DNA from: RGIG3701 sp030530205
GTDB lineage: Bacteria > Planctomycetota > Planctomycetia > Pirellulales > Thermoguttaceae
Reading direction: 5' to 3'
Assembly (NCBI GenBank): GCA_030530205.1
Contig: JAUMVK010000016.1
Coordinates: forward strand, 1 to 64,000
Length of the DNA stretch: 64,000 nucleotides
Positions 8,048-17,053 of this stretch are shown here, piece after piece. The notes under the pieces are model-generated. The model was not told the DNA's origin and did no database searches. It saw only the letters and a list, made by a program, of their open reading frames with translations. Position 1 is the stretch's first letter, and each line of letters opens with the position of its first letter. The translations under genes were made by a program, and so were the position numbers.

Positions 8048-10513
8048 ATGAAGCGCATTTTTGCTTTTTTTCTCGCCTTTCTTCTCGTTCCCCAGTTTCT
8101 CTTTGGGCAGGAATCGCCTCTGATCCCGATGGGCGCCATCACGGGAAGGCCCACCGAGGCCGACGTCGTTCGGACGCTCGAGGCGTATAAAGCCGTCGGG
8201 ATCGACCAGTTCCTCATCTACGCCCGCAGCGGTCTGGAGTACGAATACATGGGGGAAGAATGGCTCCAGATGACCGAGCAGTTCTGCCGCCACGCCAGGC
8301 GACTCGGCATGAAGATCTGGCTTTACGACGAGTATAACTGGCCGTCCGGGAGCTGCAAAGGGAAGGTCCGCGACGCCAGCCCGGATTTCCAGTACCGCGA
8401 GTACCAGGTCTTCCGGAACGAGGACGGATCCTTCCGTTGGGAAATCGGGCATTTGACCGACTTCGGCGCGGATAATTACTCGTTCGAAGCGATGAAATAC
8501 TTCATGGAAACCACCCATCACGTTTACGAAAAGCGTTTCCGCGAGTACATGGGGAACACGATCGTGGGGATCTTCACCGACGAACCGGCGCATAAAGGTC
8601 ACATTCCGGTGGAAGGCCAGCAGCCGGCGCTGCGTTTCCGCTACTGCGACCAGCTCGACGAAGAATATGCCGCGAAAACCGGGCGGGGCTTTCGGACGGA
8701 CGTGGAGGAATTCCTGAACGACCCCAAAAAAAACGACGTCTGGGTCGTGTACACAGAACTGCTGGGCGAGCGCTTCCGCAAGGCGTTCTTCGACCCGATC
8801 CGCGAGTGGTGCGACCGGATGGGGATTTTCTTCACGGGCCACATGATCTCGGAAAACTCCTCAATCGGCTCCGCGCAGTCGAACGGCCTGCCGCTCTGGG
8901 TCCTCAAAGGGCTTTCCCTGCCGGGGATGGATGAAATTTCGACCCGCGTCGGGGAAGATTCCGAGTGGCTGACGCTTGGAGTTGCGCAGCACGCCGCCGG
9001 CCGCGTCGGGAACGGAGGGCTGGCCGAGCTGTTCGCGCTGGGCCCCGCTGACCAGACGTTCGGAATGTACCGGCAAATGCTCTGGCTGGAGGCGTTTCAC
9101 AAAGTGGACCATTACGTGCTAGCGATCGCGGCGTTGGACGGGCGCGGATTCGACGAAAAGCACGGCTACTGCTCGCTCTTTACGCCGGTCGAACCGTGGT
9201 TTGGAAAGTTGGGGCTTCTGAACGAGGCCGCCAGGGAAGCCGCAGCGTACGCGAAAAAACCGTTCAAATGCCCCATCGCCGTGCGTTACCCGCAGCGCGA
9301 GGCCGGGCGGACGGCCTACGGGAAAAACCAGAAGGAACTCCCGCTCCGGGCGTTTCTTTGCGCGCTTTCGCTGAGCCAGCTCACGTGGGACCTTTACGAA
9401 GAAAAGGAAGCGTGCGACAAACCGGTCATTTTCGACTTTGACCTGAAAACCGGCGAGATCGTGGAGGAACGCTCCGGCAAACGTTTCGCCACGGTGGAGG
9501 AAGCCACGGTCTGGGCGAAAGCGCAGATGGACCCCGCCGATGGTTTCGTCGTGAACGCGGATAGGACCCCGGCTCAAAACGTTCTGGTGCGCCGGTACGA
9601 AGACGGAGAAATCGTCGTTTTGAACCTTCAGCCGGGAGACCGTACGGGGCTGAAGCTCCAGTTCGGAAACGGGAAAGAAATGGCGGTGAATCTCCCCTCG
9701 CGCGGGGTCTTTTTCAGCAAAAAAGCCGCCCAGCAGTGGGTTCCCAAGACGCACGAACAAAAGCTGGACGTTCAGGAGTACGCGATCTCGCTCGACTCGC
9801 CGAACCGCCGGCGCGTGTTCTTCGGGGAAAACGGGGAAGCGTCGGTCGTGCTGACCGAGCCGCAGACGGTCCGGTTTGCCGTGCGGAACTACCCGGTTCC
9901 GTTCCCGGTCCGGTGCGACGGGAAGCCGATTTCGGGTTCCGGCCCGGCCGACGTTCTGCCGCAGGGGTTTGACTCGCTTTACGCGCAGAGTGAGCCGGTG
10001 CGGCTTGAGGCGGGTCGGCACTCGTTCCAGCTTGACGGGATGCAGGACTCAAATCTTTTCCTCCCGGCGCTCTGGATCGTGGGCAATTTCGGCGTGGAGG
10101 AGCCGGATTCACTCGTCCCGCAGACGAGAACCGTGAAAACGTCCCAACCACGCGGCCGTCTGAGCGACTGTGGTCTGCGTGACTACGTGGGCGAAGTGCG
10201 CTACACTGCGGAAGTGACCGTCCCGGTGGGCGAGGGGCCTCTTTGGCTGCGCATGAACCCGGGCGCGTGCGTCACAAACGTGAAGCTCGGCGGGCTGGAC
10301 CTCGGAACGCTCGCGTGGATGCCGTACGAATGGGCCGTCCCGGAGGAACTGCGCGGCAAGACCGTCACGCTGGAAATCACGCTCTGGACCAGCATCCAGC
10401 CGATGTTCGGCGACTACCAGCGCCCGGGGACCGTGCTGGAAAAATTCTGGATCCCGCCCCGCGCGACGGACTGGTGCGCCGGTTTGTTTGAGTTCCCGAA
10501 GTGGGTCTGGTGA
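8048..10513 (+). CDS. Secreted glycoside hydrolase, GH106-like
   Basis: An 821-residue protein with a signal peptide (MKRIFAFFLAFLLVP... ending FGQ). The start is placed at the ATG that begins the signal peptide, after GGAG; a TTG twelve bases upstream adds nothing. The N-terminal half resembles the TIM barrel of large rhamnosidase-type glycosyl hydrolases: IWLYDEYNWPSG near residue 98 and GIFTDEPAH near residue 180, with acidic residues placed like catalytic carboxylates. The last 150 residues look like a carbohydrate-binding or GH2-type jelly-roll (TLEITLWTS near the end). Plausible substrates are rhamnose-containing or other decorated plant or mucin glycans. Family assignment is by motif resemblance and is uncertain; that it is a secreted glycosidase is more secure. 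Confidence 0.72.
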   Translation: MKRIFAFFLAFLLVPQFLFGQESPLIPMGAITGRPTEADVVRTLEAYKAVGIDQFLIYARSGLEYEYMGEEWLQMTEQFCRHARRLGMKIWLYDEYNWPSGSCKGKVRDASPDFQYREYQVFRNEDGSFRWEIGHLTDFGADNYSFEAMKYFMETTHHVYEKRFREYMGNTIVGIFTDEPAHKGHIPVEGQQPALRFRYCDQLDEEYAAKTGRGFRTDVEEFLNDPKKNDVWVVYTELLGERFRKAFFDPIREWCDRMGIFFTGHMISENSSIGSAQSNGLPLWVLKGLSLPGMDEISTRVGEDSEWLTLGVAQHAAGRVGNGGLAELFALGPADQTFGMYRQMLWLEAFHKVDHYVLAIAALDGRGFDEKHGYCSLFTPVEPWFGKLGLLNEAAREAAAYAKKPFKCPIAVRYPQREAGRTAYGKNQKELPLRAFLCALSLSQLTWDLYEEKEACDKPVIFDFDLKTGEIVEERSGKRFATVEEATVWAKAQMDPADGFVVNADRTPAQNVLVRRYEDGEIVVLNLQPGDRTGLKLQFGNGKEMAVNLPSRGVFFSKKAAQQWVPKTHEQKLDVQEYAISLDSPNRRRVFFGENGEASVVLTEPQTVRFAVRNYPVPFPVRCDGKPISGSGPADVLPQGFDSLYAQSEPVRLEAGRHSFQLDGMQDSNLFLPALWIVGNFGVEEPDSLVPQTRTVKTSQPRGRLSDCGLRDYVGEVRYTAEVTVPVGEGPLWLRMNPGACVTNVKLGGLDLGTLAWMPYEWAVPEELRGKTVTLEITLWTSIQPMFGDYQRPGTVLEKFWIPPRATDWCAGLFEFPKWVW

Positions 10514-10520
10514 GTTTTTG

Positions 10521-10541
10521 AGCCCCAAGGGCTTTTCTTTC
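10521..10541 (+). terminator. Small terminator after the glycoside hydrolase gene
   Basis: AGCCC (10521-10525), loop CAA, GGGCT (10529-10533), then TTTCTTT. The stem is short, so termination may be only partial. Confidence 0.5.
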
Positions 10542-10570
10542 AACCCAAGACCAGCCCCGCTTCAACGCGA

Positions 10571-10692
10571 GATTTAAACACGGATTTCCACGGATTAAAA
10601 GGATTCAAAGGATTTTTTCAGGCAAGATTTTAACTTTTTTCTTTAAAAATCCGTGCTAATCCTTCTAATCCGTGGAAATCCGTGTTTAAATT
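10571..10692. repeat. Palindromic TTTAAACACGGATTTCC element, copy 1
   Basis: The left arm (GATTTAAACACGGATTTCC, ACGGATTAAAAGG...) and right arm (...AATCCGTGGAAATCCG, TGTTTAAATT) are imperfect inverses that could fold into a long hairpin. The arms are built from degenerate repeats of GGATT and ATCCGTG. A conserved tail, AAGGTTTGAAGTGAAGTGG, follows. Other copies lie at 30494-30598 and 59981-60122. It sits between convergent genes. Confidence 0.85.
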
Positions 10693-10759
10693 AAGGTTTG
10701 AAGTGAAGTGGGCTCCACGTCTAAGAGTGGATTTTTTAGCGCTTTCAGCCCTCCGGATC

Positions 10760-13687
10760 TTAATGGATCGAAACGGGGAAAGTCGTCCAGACCGTCCGCG
10801 CAGGAACCGGATGCGCCGGGTCGCGGCGGTTAAAGAAGGAATCGTAGTACGGCGCGTTCGCGTCCACCCACGAAACGAGCAGAAGCCACTCGTCCTCGCT
10901 AAGCGTCGGGCGGACTTTCTCCGCGTGCTGCGGCTCGTCCAGAAGCTGGCGGATCAGTCGGCTCCGGCTCGAACCAAACTCGCGAGGCTGCGTGATCTGC
11001 GCGCCCGAGTGTTTGTCGGAAACGGAAACCATCAGCATATTTTCCTCGGTCGAGACCAGCGCCCCGCTTTTCTCGCCCTCCGGGAACAGACTGGTGTAAG
11101 ACCGGAACATTCCGGTGTTCGGATCAGTCACGCCACTCAAATCGAACCGGGCGGCTTTGGCGGTCGCCGCGTCCTGATTTTCCGGACTGTGGCACTGCAC
11201 GCAGTGGCGGTCAAAAATCGGCTGAATGTGCTTTTCGTAGGAGTAAAGGTTTTCGCTTCCCCATGCCGGCTCTTTTGGGATGATGGGCGCGTGACGAAAC
11301 GCCTGGGCCAGTGCGCCGGGTTTGGGAGAAACGACCGTCGCGCGGGTCTCGTGGCAGCCGATACAGCCGCGGGATTCGCCCGTCTCGAGCGCGATATGGC
11401 TGCGCATCCGGCGAATTTCGAGGTGGTTTTCATCCAGAAGCTGGAAATAAACCGCCGTGTTTTCAGGGAGGTAGAACCAGCACGAGCCGTCTTCTTCGAC
11501 CGGGACCGTGCCGATCTCGCGGGCCGGCGCCCAGGACCAGTAGCCGAAAATCTTGTCCCATGCGTTCCCCGGCGCCCACCGCCAGGCGCCAATTTTCTCG
11601 TCCAGCGGCCAGCCAACGTGCTGCATGACACGCAAATATTTGGCCTTTCCGCGCTCGGATTCCGGTAGCCCCACGTTCACGTCCGCGACGTACGCCACCG
11701 GGTGCGGGTAATTCGCGCTCGGGGACTGATTTTCCTGCCGGGTCCACCGCGGGTCACCGGAAATGATCCGACCGTCCGCCAGTTCGTACGGTTTACTGCG
11801 GACTTTGACCGGCGTGGCGAAATCGCACGAAAGGATCCGCTCGCGGTGGATCAGCTCACGGTTTCCGTAAACGTCCACCAGGTAAATCGCGAATTGCGTG
11901 TCGCCGCCCATGCGTCCGTCGTGGGCAGGCAGGCAGGCGCTCCAGGAGGCGAGAAATGCCGTTTCGGAAACCGGGAATGGCGCGGCGTAACGCCCCACTG
12001 CGTCCACCAGACCACCCTGCGGCACCGTAGTCGTCACGGATGGTCCTTCACCGGACGTAATGTGCGGCGTGAGCGTCGTCAGGCGGCTCGCGTCGTTAGG
12101 CCCGCCCAGAAGGTCAAACAGAACGATCTGACCGTGCGCCAGTACGTGATGCCCGCCGGCGATCCCGACGTAACGGTTCGTCCCGGGAATGTCTCGCACG
12201 TCGCGCAGACCCCACGGGACCCGAATGTGCTGCTTGTAGGCCGCCTCCGCGTACGTCCCGTCCGGGTGGATCGTCCAGAAGGAGTGCGTCTCCATGAAAT
12301 GGCGTTCCTGGTACTCCCAGCGCGTATAACCGATCAAGCCGTTGGAAAGCGCGTGCGGGTACCGGTCGATGTCCTTATTGTCGCTCAGGCGGCGCAAACC
12401 GGAACCGTCCGGCTCGCACCGGTAAAGATTGATCACCGTGTGGTCCGCATGGAAGTTTCCGCACTCGCTGCTTCTTCCGGAGCGGTCGGAGGCGAAAACG
12501 ATCGAGCCGTCCGAGGCGTACGTCGGCTCAAAATCGCCCCAGTACGGATCGTCCGTGATCTGGTGCAAGCCCGTCCCGTCCAGGTTAATTTCGTAAAGGT
12601 GGATCGGCGGGGTTTGAGGGCGAAGCTCGAAAAACCAGTGCGCGTCTCCCGTGTGCGTGGGCCTTGGGAGCGGCCAGACCGGCTGCTGCGCGTAGCCGAA
12701 AACGATGCGCTTTCCGTCCCAGTGCAAATCGGTTCCATGCACGTGGCCTGGGCCAAGCTGACCGTTCAAAATCCCCCGGACCGGATCTTCCGGATCAAAG
12801 CCGGTTTTGACGCACAGGTCGCCGCCCGGTTTGTGCGTCCACGGGTACTGCGACCCGGTAATATTCCGCAGGCCGTGCGCGGAGTGGCGCTTCGTGAAGA
12901 GGATTTCCTGAAAATCAAGGTCGGGATTGCAAAGGAGGACTTTCCGCGCTGCTTTCCGGACCCGCGTCCAACTCTGACGGGCAGCGAGCCAGTCCTGAGC
13001 GGTCTGAAGTTCCGCGCAGACCTTTTCCAGTTCGGCGTGCAGCCGCGTCACTTCTTCCCTTTTTTCCGGGGTGAGTTTCGGCGAGGCGAGGATCTCCGCG
13101 TACATTCCGTTGGTCCGCTTGAGGAAATTCATCCCGCTCCCTTTCATGCTCTGCAAATTGTACTGAATGCCATAATTGCGCACGGCGCGCCAGTAGTCCA
13201 ACTCAGCAAATCGCTCGGCCGGAAAAACGAGCCACTTCGCGAACCAGACCGGTTTCTCCGCGCGGTCCTCACTCCACGGGACGGTTTCCGAGGAATTTTC
13301 CCAACCGGTCCGAATCGAAAGCGCCCAATCCGCACACGAAACGGCAAACGGGTCGGGACTTTCCAGAAGCTCCGCCGCCAGGTCGCAAAGCGGGTCGGTC
13401 CATTTCTTTTTCGTGAAAATTTTCCAGACGATTTCTGCCGTCAGAGCATCCGCCTTTGGCGCGTTCTTCTCACGAAAATCCCGAAGGATCCCGACGCCCA
13501 CGTCCGGCATTTCTACGCAGGTGTTTGCGAATTCATCGATCTTCGCGAGCGCCAACGGCTCGGTGACCAAAGCATCCTGAAGACCGGCTCTTAAATCCAC
13601 GGTCGGAACCGGAGCAGGTTCCTGAGCGAAGAGGGCCGAAACGGAAAGAAAAAACGCCAAAGCGAAAATTTTAGAAAAAGGTTTCAT
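10760..13687 (-). CDS. HzsA-related secreted di-heme beta-propeller protein (paralog 1)
   Basis: A 975-residue protein with a signal peptide (MKPFSKIFALAFFL... ending ALFAQ). A helical N-terminal region is followed by a WD40/PD40-like propeller: repeated units such as LYEINLDGTGLHQITDD, FASDRSG and LYRCEPDGSGLRRLSD. Two c-type haem sites lie near the C-terminus, Cys775-x-x-Cys778-His779 and Cys829-x-x-Cys832-His833. This arrangement matches the HzsA-related family, named for the alpha subunit of anammox hydrazine synthase, which is common in planctomycetes that do not do anammox. Its actual role is unknown; a periplasmic redox or sugar-oxidising function is possible. AGGAA precedes the ATG. 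A paralog is at 24281-27142. Confidence 0.85.
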   Translation of the reverse strand: MKPFSKIFALAFFLSVSALFAQEPAPVPTVDLRAGLQDALVTEPLALAKIDEFANTCVEMPDVGVGILRDFREKNAPKADALTAEIVWKIFTKKKWTDPLCDLAAELLESPDPFAVSCADWALSIRTGWENSSETVPWSEDRAEKPVWFAKWLVFPAERFAELDYWRAVRNYGIQYNLQSMKGSGMNFLKRTNGMYAEILASPKLTPEKREEVTRLHAELEKVCAELQTAQDWLAARQSWTRVRKAARKVLLCNPDLDFQEILFTKRHSAHGLRNITGSQYPWTHKPGGDLCVKTGFDPEDPVRGILNGQLGPGHVHGTDLHWDGKRIVFGYAQQPVWPLPRPTHTGDAHWFFELRPQTPPIHLYEINLDGTGLHQITDDPYWGDFEPTYASDGSIVFASDRSGRSSECGNFHADHTVINLYRCEPDGSGLRRLSDNKDIDRYPHALSNGLIGYTRWEYQERHFMETHSFWTIHPDGTYAEAAYKQHIRVPWGLRDVRDIPGTNRYVGIAGGHHVLAHGQIVLFDLLGGPNDASRLTTLTPHITSGEGPSVTTTVPQGGLVDAVGRYAAPFPVSETAFLASWSACLPAHDGRMGGDTQFAIYLVDVYGNRELIHRERILSCDFATPVKVRSKPYELADGRIISGDPRWTRQENQSPSANYPHPVAYVADVNVGLPESERGKAKYLRVMQHVGWPLDEKIGAWRWAPGNAWDKIFGYWSWAPAREIGTVPVEEDGSCWFYLPENTAVYFQLLDENHLEIRRMRSHIALETGESRGCIGCHETRATVVSPKPGALAQAFRHAPIIPKEPAWGSENLYSYEKHIQPIFDRHCVQCHSPENQDAATAKAARFDLSGVTDPNTGMFRSYTSLFPEGEKSGALVSTEENMLMVSVSDKHSGAQITQPREFGSSRSRLIRQLLDEPQHAEKVRPTLSEDEWLLLVSWVDANAPYYDSFFNRRDPAHPVPARTVWTTFPVSIH

Positions 13688-13767
13688 TTTCCGGATTCCT
13701 GGAAGGTGGGAGGGGAAGGGGGAAAGGCCAAAAATGGAATGAAGTTTTTGAACTCGATCCTGATTTA

Positions 13768-13795
13768 ATTATATACGATTTTAAAACGTTTTCAA
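13768..13795 (-). promoter_or_regulatory. Promoter for HzsA-related paralog 1
   Basis: Minus-strand TTGAAA (13790-13795), 16 bp, TATAAT (13768-13773), about 80 bp upstream of the start codon. Confidence 0.72.
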
Positions 13796-13851
13796 GTGGG
13801 TAGATCCCGAAAAAGGCGGAAAGAAACGTTCTCCCGCCGCCGACGTTTGGT

Positions 13852-15621
13852 CTATTTCGCCAATTTTTCCCAGTACGCCAAAGCAAATTCATGCAACTCG
13901 CGGAGTCTTTCCCCCTCGGGGCCGTCAAAATCGCCGCGTTTCTTCAGCATTTTCATCCGTGCTTTCTGCCAGGCGATGAAAAATTCCGCCGACTTTTGCG
14001 CCGCTTCCGGCTTTTCGTCCCCCATTTCCACGTAATACGGGGCCGAAAGAACCGCCTCGTACCGCTGTGGGTCGTCAGCAATGATCCGAATCAAAAACCA
14101 GCCCGACTCTTTGATCTCGAGCAAGGGAAGCCGCCCGGTTTCCGCGTAATTCCGGAACGGGACCGACTGCGCGACGCGGCCGTTTACGATGAACTCGATG
14201 TACTGCGCCTTCTTCTGCATGTGAAGCGTCATGGAGGGGTTGAGCTTTTCCGGCTCGCCCGGCTGGAATTTGAAAACCTCACCCGGGACCGACCCCTCGA
14301 CCCACGGTTGAAGGAGCGGGCCGTTCGTGACGACACAGCGGCCTGCACGCAGCGCGTTCCACCACGCTTTTTGAGTGAACCCCGCATTGGCCCCCTCAAA
14401 GTCGTAACCGGCCTTCTTCTCGAAGGTTTCCGGGTCCACGAAGACGTACATGCGGTTTGACCCGACTGCATTCGGGGCCATCCCGGAGCCGCTCCCCGCG
14501 CTCGGGGGAATTTTGTGGCCCGTATTAAGAAGATGGAACCAGACCTCCTCGCGCCACAGCTGCTGGCCACGCTCGTCCCTGTAATTCAGGGCCTTGGAAT
14601 CTTCTGTGAAGGAACTTTGTGAAGGCCGAACGAAAAGATCTTCCTGAAGGTTTTGAAGGGTTTCGTCTGCGTTTTCGTCCGGCTTCAGAAGAAGGCGTGG
14701 CGCGTTGAGGTTCTGGAACGATTTTACCGCCGGGATTTTTTTCCAGTCCATATTCTCCGGAAGCATCTGGTCACGCAAAATGTTTGGTCCCAGGATCTGA
14801 AAAGAATCGACCAGCCCCAGCGCGACGAGGGCCGGAAGGTCCCAGCTGTCCGCGTCCTGCAGATCCAGCCAGGCGGTCGGGTACTTCTTTCGGATCGCGT
14901 AAAGCATCGGCAAAGCACTTGGTCGATCCTCGATTTTAAGTTTCTCAAAGTGGACCGCGACCGGAAGGTTCAAAATCCCCACCGAAGCCGCAGGATGGCG
15001 CAGAATGTAGTTTTGCGTCGTGAAAAGCCGATCCGAGTCGAACCACATTTCATCCGATTTGGCTTTTTGTTCCGATTCGGTTCGACCACTTTGTTTCCGC
15101 AGCAGTGCGCGCTTTTCTTCCAGTGCTTTCTTCGTGCCGGGAAGGAAACGCAAGTCGGAAGACTCCGCAAACGGCACGAAATGCAAATCATCGGCGAGCA
15201 TTAACAACTCTGCGTCGCGCAGGTCACGCATGACCATCAGGTCTCCTGACCACCAGCCTCTTTCGGAAAGATTCACAAAACGTTTGAGCGTCTCCGTTTT
15301 GGAGTCTTTCGCGAAAGTATTCAGCACAAAATGCCCTGTGCGCGGCAGATACTCAAACCCACGCTCGATCGTTAGCGGGTACGTACCCAAGGGCCAGTCG
15401 AGGAAGACCTCTCCCGGCATAACAAAATGGTCGTAAAGGAACGGTACATCGGCGGCTTTCCGAACAACGCCCTTTTCGTTTCGGATGGTGACCCGGCAAG
15501 GAAGAGGGCGTTTCGTCTCCTCATCAATGATTTTGAGAGTAAACTCCCCTTTCTGAGCGGCAAAAACCGAAGAAAACAGGCAGGAAATCAGGCATAAAAA
15601 CAAAAGGCAAGCACGTTTCAT
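13852..15621 (-). CDS. Secreted CehA/McbA-like protein with degenerate metal site
   Basis: About 589 residues from the ATG that opens a signal peptide (MKRACLLFLCLISCLF... ending VFAA). A 15-codon upstream extension in frame lacks such a signal and is not chosen. A carboxypeptidase-regulatory-like segment follows (FTLKIIDEETKRPLPCRVTI). Next comes the CehA/McbA landmark ERGWWSGDLMVMRDLRDAEL, where active relatives have D-L-H-V-H; here both His are Met. The later landmark HLLNTGHKIPPSAGSGSG and the WWNALRAGRCVVTNGPLL region are well kept. So the fold is preserved but the metal centre looks dead, suggesting a binding or structural role. It lies upstream of HzsA-related paralog 1 in the same direction, which has its own promoter. 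Confidence 0.75.
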   Translation of the reverse strand: MKRACLLFLCLISCLFSSVFAAQKGEFTLKIIDEETKRPLPCRVTIRNEKGVVRKAADVPFLYDHFVMPGEVFLDWPLGTYPLTIERGFEYLPRTGHFVLNTFAKDSKTETLKRFVNLSERGWWSGDLMVMRDLRDAELLMLADDLHFVPFAESSDLRFLPGTKKALEEKRALLRKQSGRTESEQKAKSDEMWFDSDRLFTTQNYILRHPAASVGILNLPVAVHFEKLKIEDRPSALPMLYAIRKKYPTAWLDLQDADSWDLPALVALGLVDSFQILGPNILRDQMLPENMDWKKIPAVKSFQNLNAPRLLLKPDENADETLQNLQEDLFVRPSQSSFTEDSKALNYRDERGQQLWREEVWFHLLNTGHKIPPSAGSGSGMAPNAVGSNRMYVFVDPETFEKKAGYDFEGANAGFTQKAWWNALRAGRCVVTNGPLLQPWVEGSVPGEVFKFQPGEPEKLNPSMTLHMQKKAQYIEFIVNGRVAQSVPFRNYAETGRLPLLEIKESGWFLIRIIADDPQRYEAVLSAPYYVEMGDEKPEAAQKSAEFFIAWQKARMKMLKKRGDFDGPEGERLRELHEFALAYWEKLAK

Positions 15622-15643
15622 AATCTCTGCAATTTCTTGCGGG

Positions 15644-15664
15644 GACGACACTTCCAATGTCGTC
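15644..15664. repeat. GACGAC-type hairpin element
   Basis: GACGACA (15644-15650) and TGTCGTC (15658-15664) form a perfect 7-bp stem; GCGGG precedes it, so the opposite strand reads GTGTCGTCCCCGC like the 3895 copy. It lies in the leader of the degenerate CehA/McbA-like gene. A partial copy (GCGTCATCCCCGTAAA) lies at 15732-15747 beside the M16 stop codon. Confidence 0.6.
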
Positions 15665-15745
15665 AAGTTCGCAGTAACTCAACCAAAAACTTTTTTCCGG
15701 AACTGTTTTTTTATTCTGAGGACACTGGGGCGTCATCCCCGTAAA

Positions 15746-16972
15746 TCAAGGCCCAACACTGAACGTCAACGAGTCGGTCAGCGGAAACGTCTGTAAAAAT
15801 GCGCCGATTTCTTCCAGCGTAATGGAACGAAGCGTTTCCACTTCTTCCTCGATCGAGTGGTACTCCCGTGAAGCCGCCCAATCACCGCCGACCGTAAAAA
15901 TACGATTTCCCCCTTTTTCGCTTCCCAGAACACAAGCGGTTGCAAGCCGGTTTTTCGCGAGAGAAAGTTCCACCTCAGTGATGTTACCGGCTTGCGCTCC
16001 GCGGAAGATGGCTTCCAGTTTTGCCTGATTTTTTTGCGCGTCTTCCGGTTCACAAGCCAGACTGGAATTGAAGCAGCCGCCCTCCGAATACTCTACAAAG
16101 TTCAAAACCGCGTGTTCCGCCAGACCAGAATCAACAAATTCCCAGTAAAGCCGGCTTCCGGAATCATCTCCCAAAATCGAGGCGATCAGCCGGGCCGTCA
16201 GCGTCTGACGAAAAGATGAAATTCTTGCGAAGCTCGTGCCAAGGACATATTCCCGGGTCGCTTGAGGGCGGCAAAAAGTCCTGTGTCCCAAACGTGGTTT
16301 GAAATCACACGGAACGCACATCAGCGGCTTTTCCGGACTATTTTCCCACTTTCCGCAGTATTTGTCTGCAAGCCGGACAAGCTTGTCAAAATCAACGTTT
16401 CCGCACGCGCAGAGCTGAATATTCTGAGGCGCGTATTTTCCCAGAATCCACTTTTTTATCCTGCGGCGTGTCAAATGTCGTACACTCCGCGCACTTCCCA
16501 AAACCGGATTTCCAAGCGGATGGCCGTTAAAAAAAGACTGACGCAGGCGATCATCGAGGCAAAACGGCGGCTCGTTCTCGTACATGCCGATTTCTTCCAG
16601 AACGACCTCTTTTTCTGATCGAAAATCTTCCTCACGAATCGCCGGTCGTAAAATGTCCGCGTAAATTTCCAGGCACGGCTCGATAAACTCCGGAAGCAGC
16701 GACGCGTAGAAAATCGTGCTTTCCTCCATCGTGCAAGCGTTGAACGAAACGCCTATCGTGTCGAATTCCCGGTTCACGTCCTGAGCTGATCGCGTGAGAC
16801 TTCCCTTGAAAACAAGATGTTCAAGGAAATGACTGATTCCGGAAACGGTCGGGGACTCAAACCGGGAACCGCAACGAACGAAAAATCCTATAGAAAGCGA
16901 CTTGGCGCGTTCATGCGACTCTGCGAGGACCTCTAACTGATTCGAAAGTTGCGTGTGAAAAAAGTGCGGCAA
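15746..16972 (-). CDS. M16-family zinc peptidase, catalytic subunit
   Basis: A 408-residue protein, typical of one M16B subunit. The inverted zinc motif is His48-Phe-Leu-Glu51-His52, with the distal Glu in KEVVLEEIGMYEN about 75 residues later. It lacks the C-terminal Arg/Tyr substrate-binding pair that normally completes the active chamber (the matching stretch reads GSRLYWEFVDSGLAEH). This is the pattern of the beta-type subunit of a heterodimeric M16B peptidase; the complementary chain is at 18772-19977. The start codon appears to be TTG; no ATG lies between it and the conserved N-terminus. There is no signal peptide, so it is probably cytoplasmic. Confidence 0.85.
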   Translation of the reverse strand: MPHFFHTQLSNQLEVLAESHERAKSLSIGFFVRCGSRFESPTVSGISHFLEHLVFKGSLTRSAQDVNREFDTIGVSFNACTMEESTIFYASLLPEFIEPCLEIYADILRPAIREEDFRSEKEVVLEEIGMYENEPPFCLDDRLRQSFFNGHPLGNPVLGSARSVRHLTRRRIKKWILGKYAPQNIQLCACGNVDFDKLVRLADKYCGKWENSPEKPLMCVPCDFKPRLGHRTFCRPQATREYVLGTSFARISSFRQTLTARLIASILGDDSGSRLYWEFVDSGLAEHAVLNFVEYSEGGCFNSSLACEPEDAQKNQAKLEAIFRGAQAGNITEVELSLAKNRLATACVLGSEKGGNRIFTVGGDWAASREYHSIEEEVETLRSITLEEIGAFLQTFPLTDSLTFSVGP

Positions 16973-17025
16973 AATATAAAAACCCTGCTTCCAGGAAATG
17001 CGTCTAAATTGAAAAGTAAGACTGA

Positions 17026-17053
17026 ATTATATCAGACTTGGCGGAAATGTCAA
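17026..17053 (-). promoter_or_regulatory. Promoter for the M16 catalytic subunit
   Basis: Minus-strand TTGACA (17048-17053), a perfect -35 box, 16 bp, and a perfect TATAAT (17026-17031). The -35 box overlaps the stop codon of the upstream gene. Confidence 0.8.

Noticed and set aside
11702..13594. A 630-codon open frame opposite the first HzsA-related gene
   Set aside because: Antisense shadow with composition typical of reversed GC-rich coding sequence and no recognisable domain.
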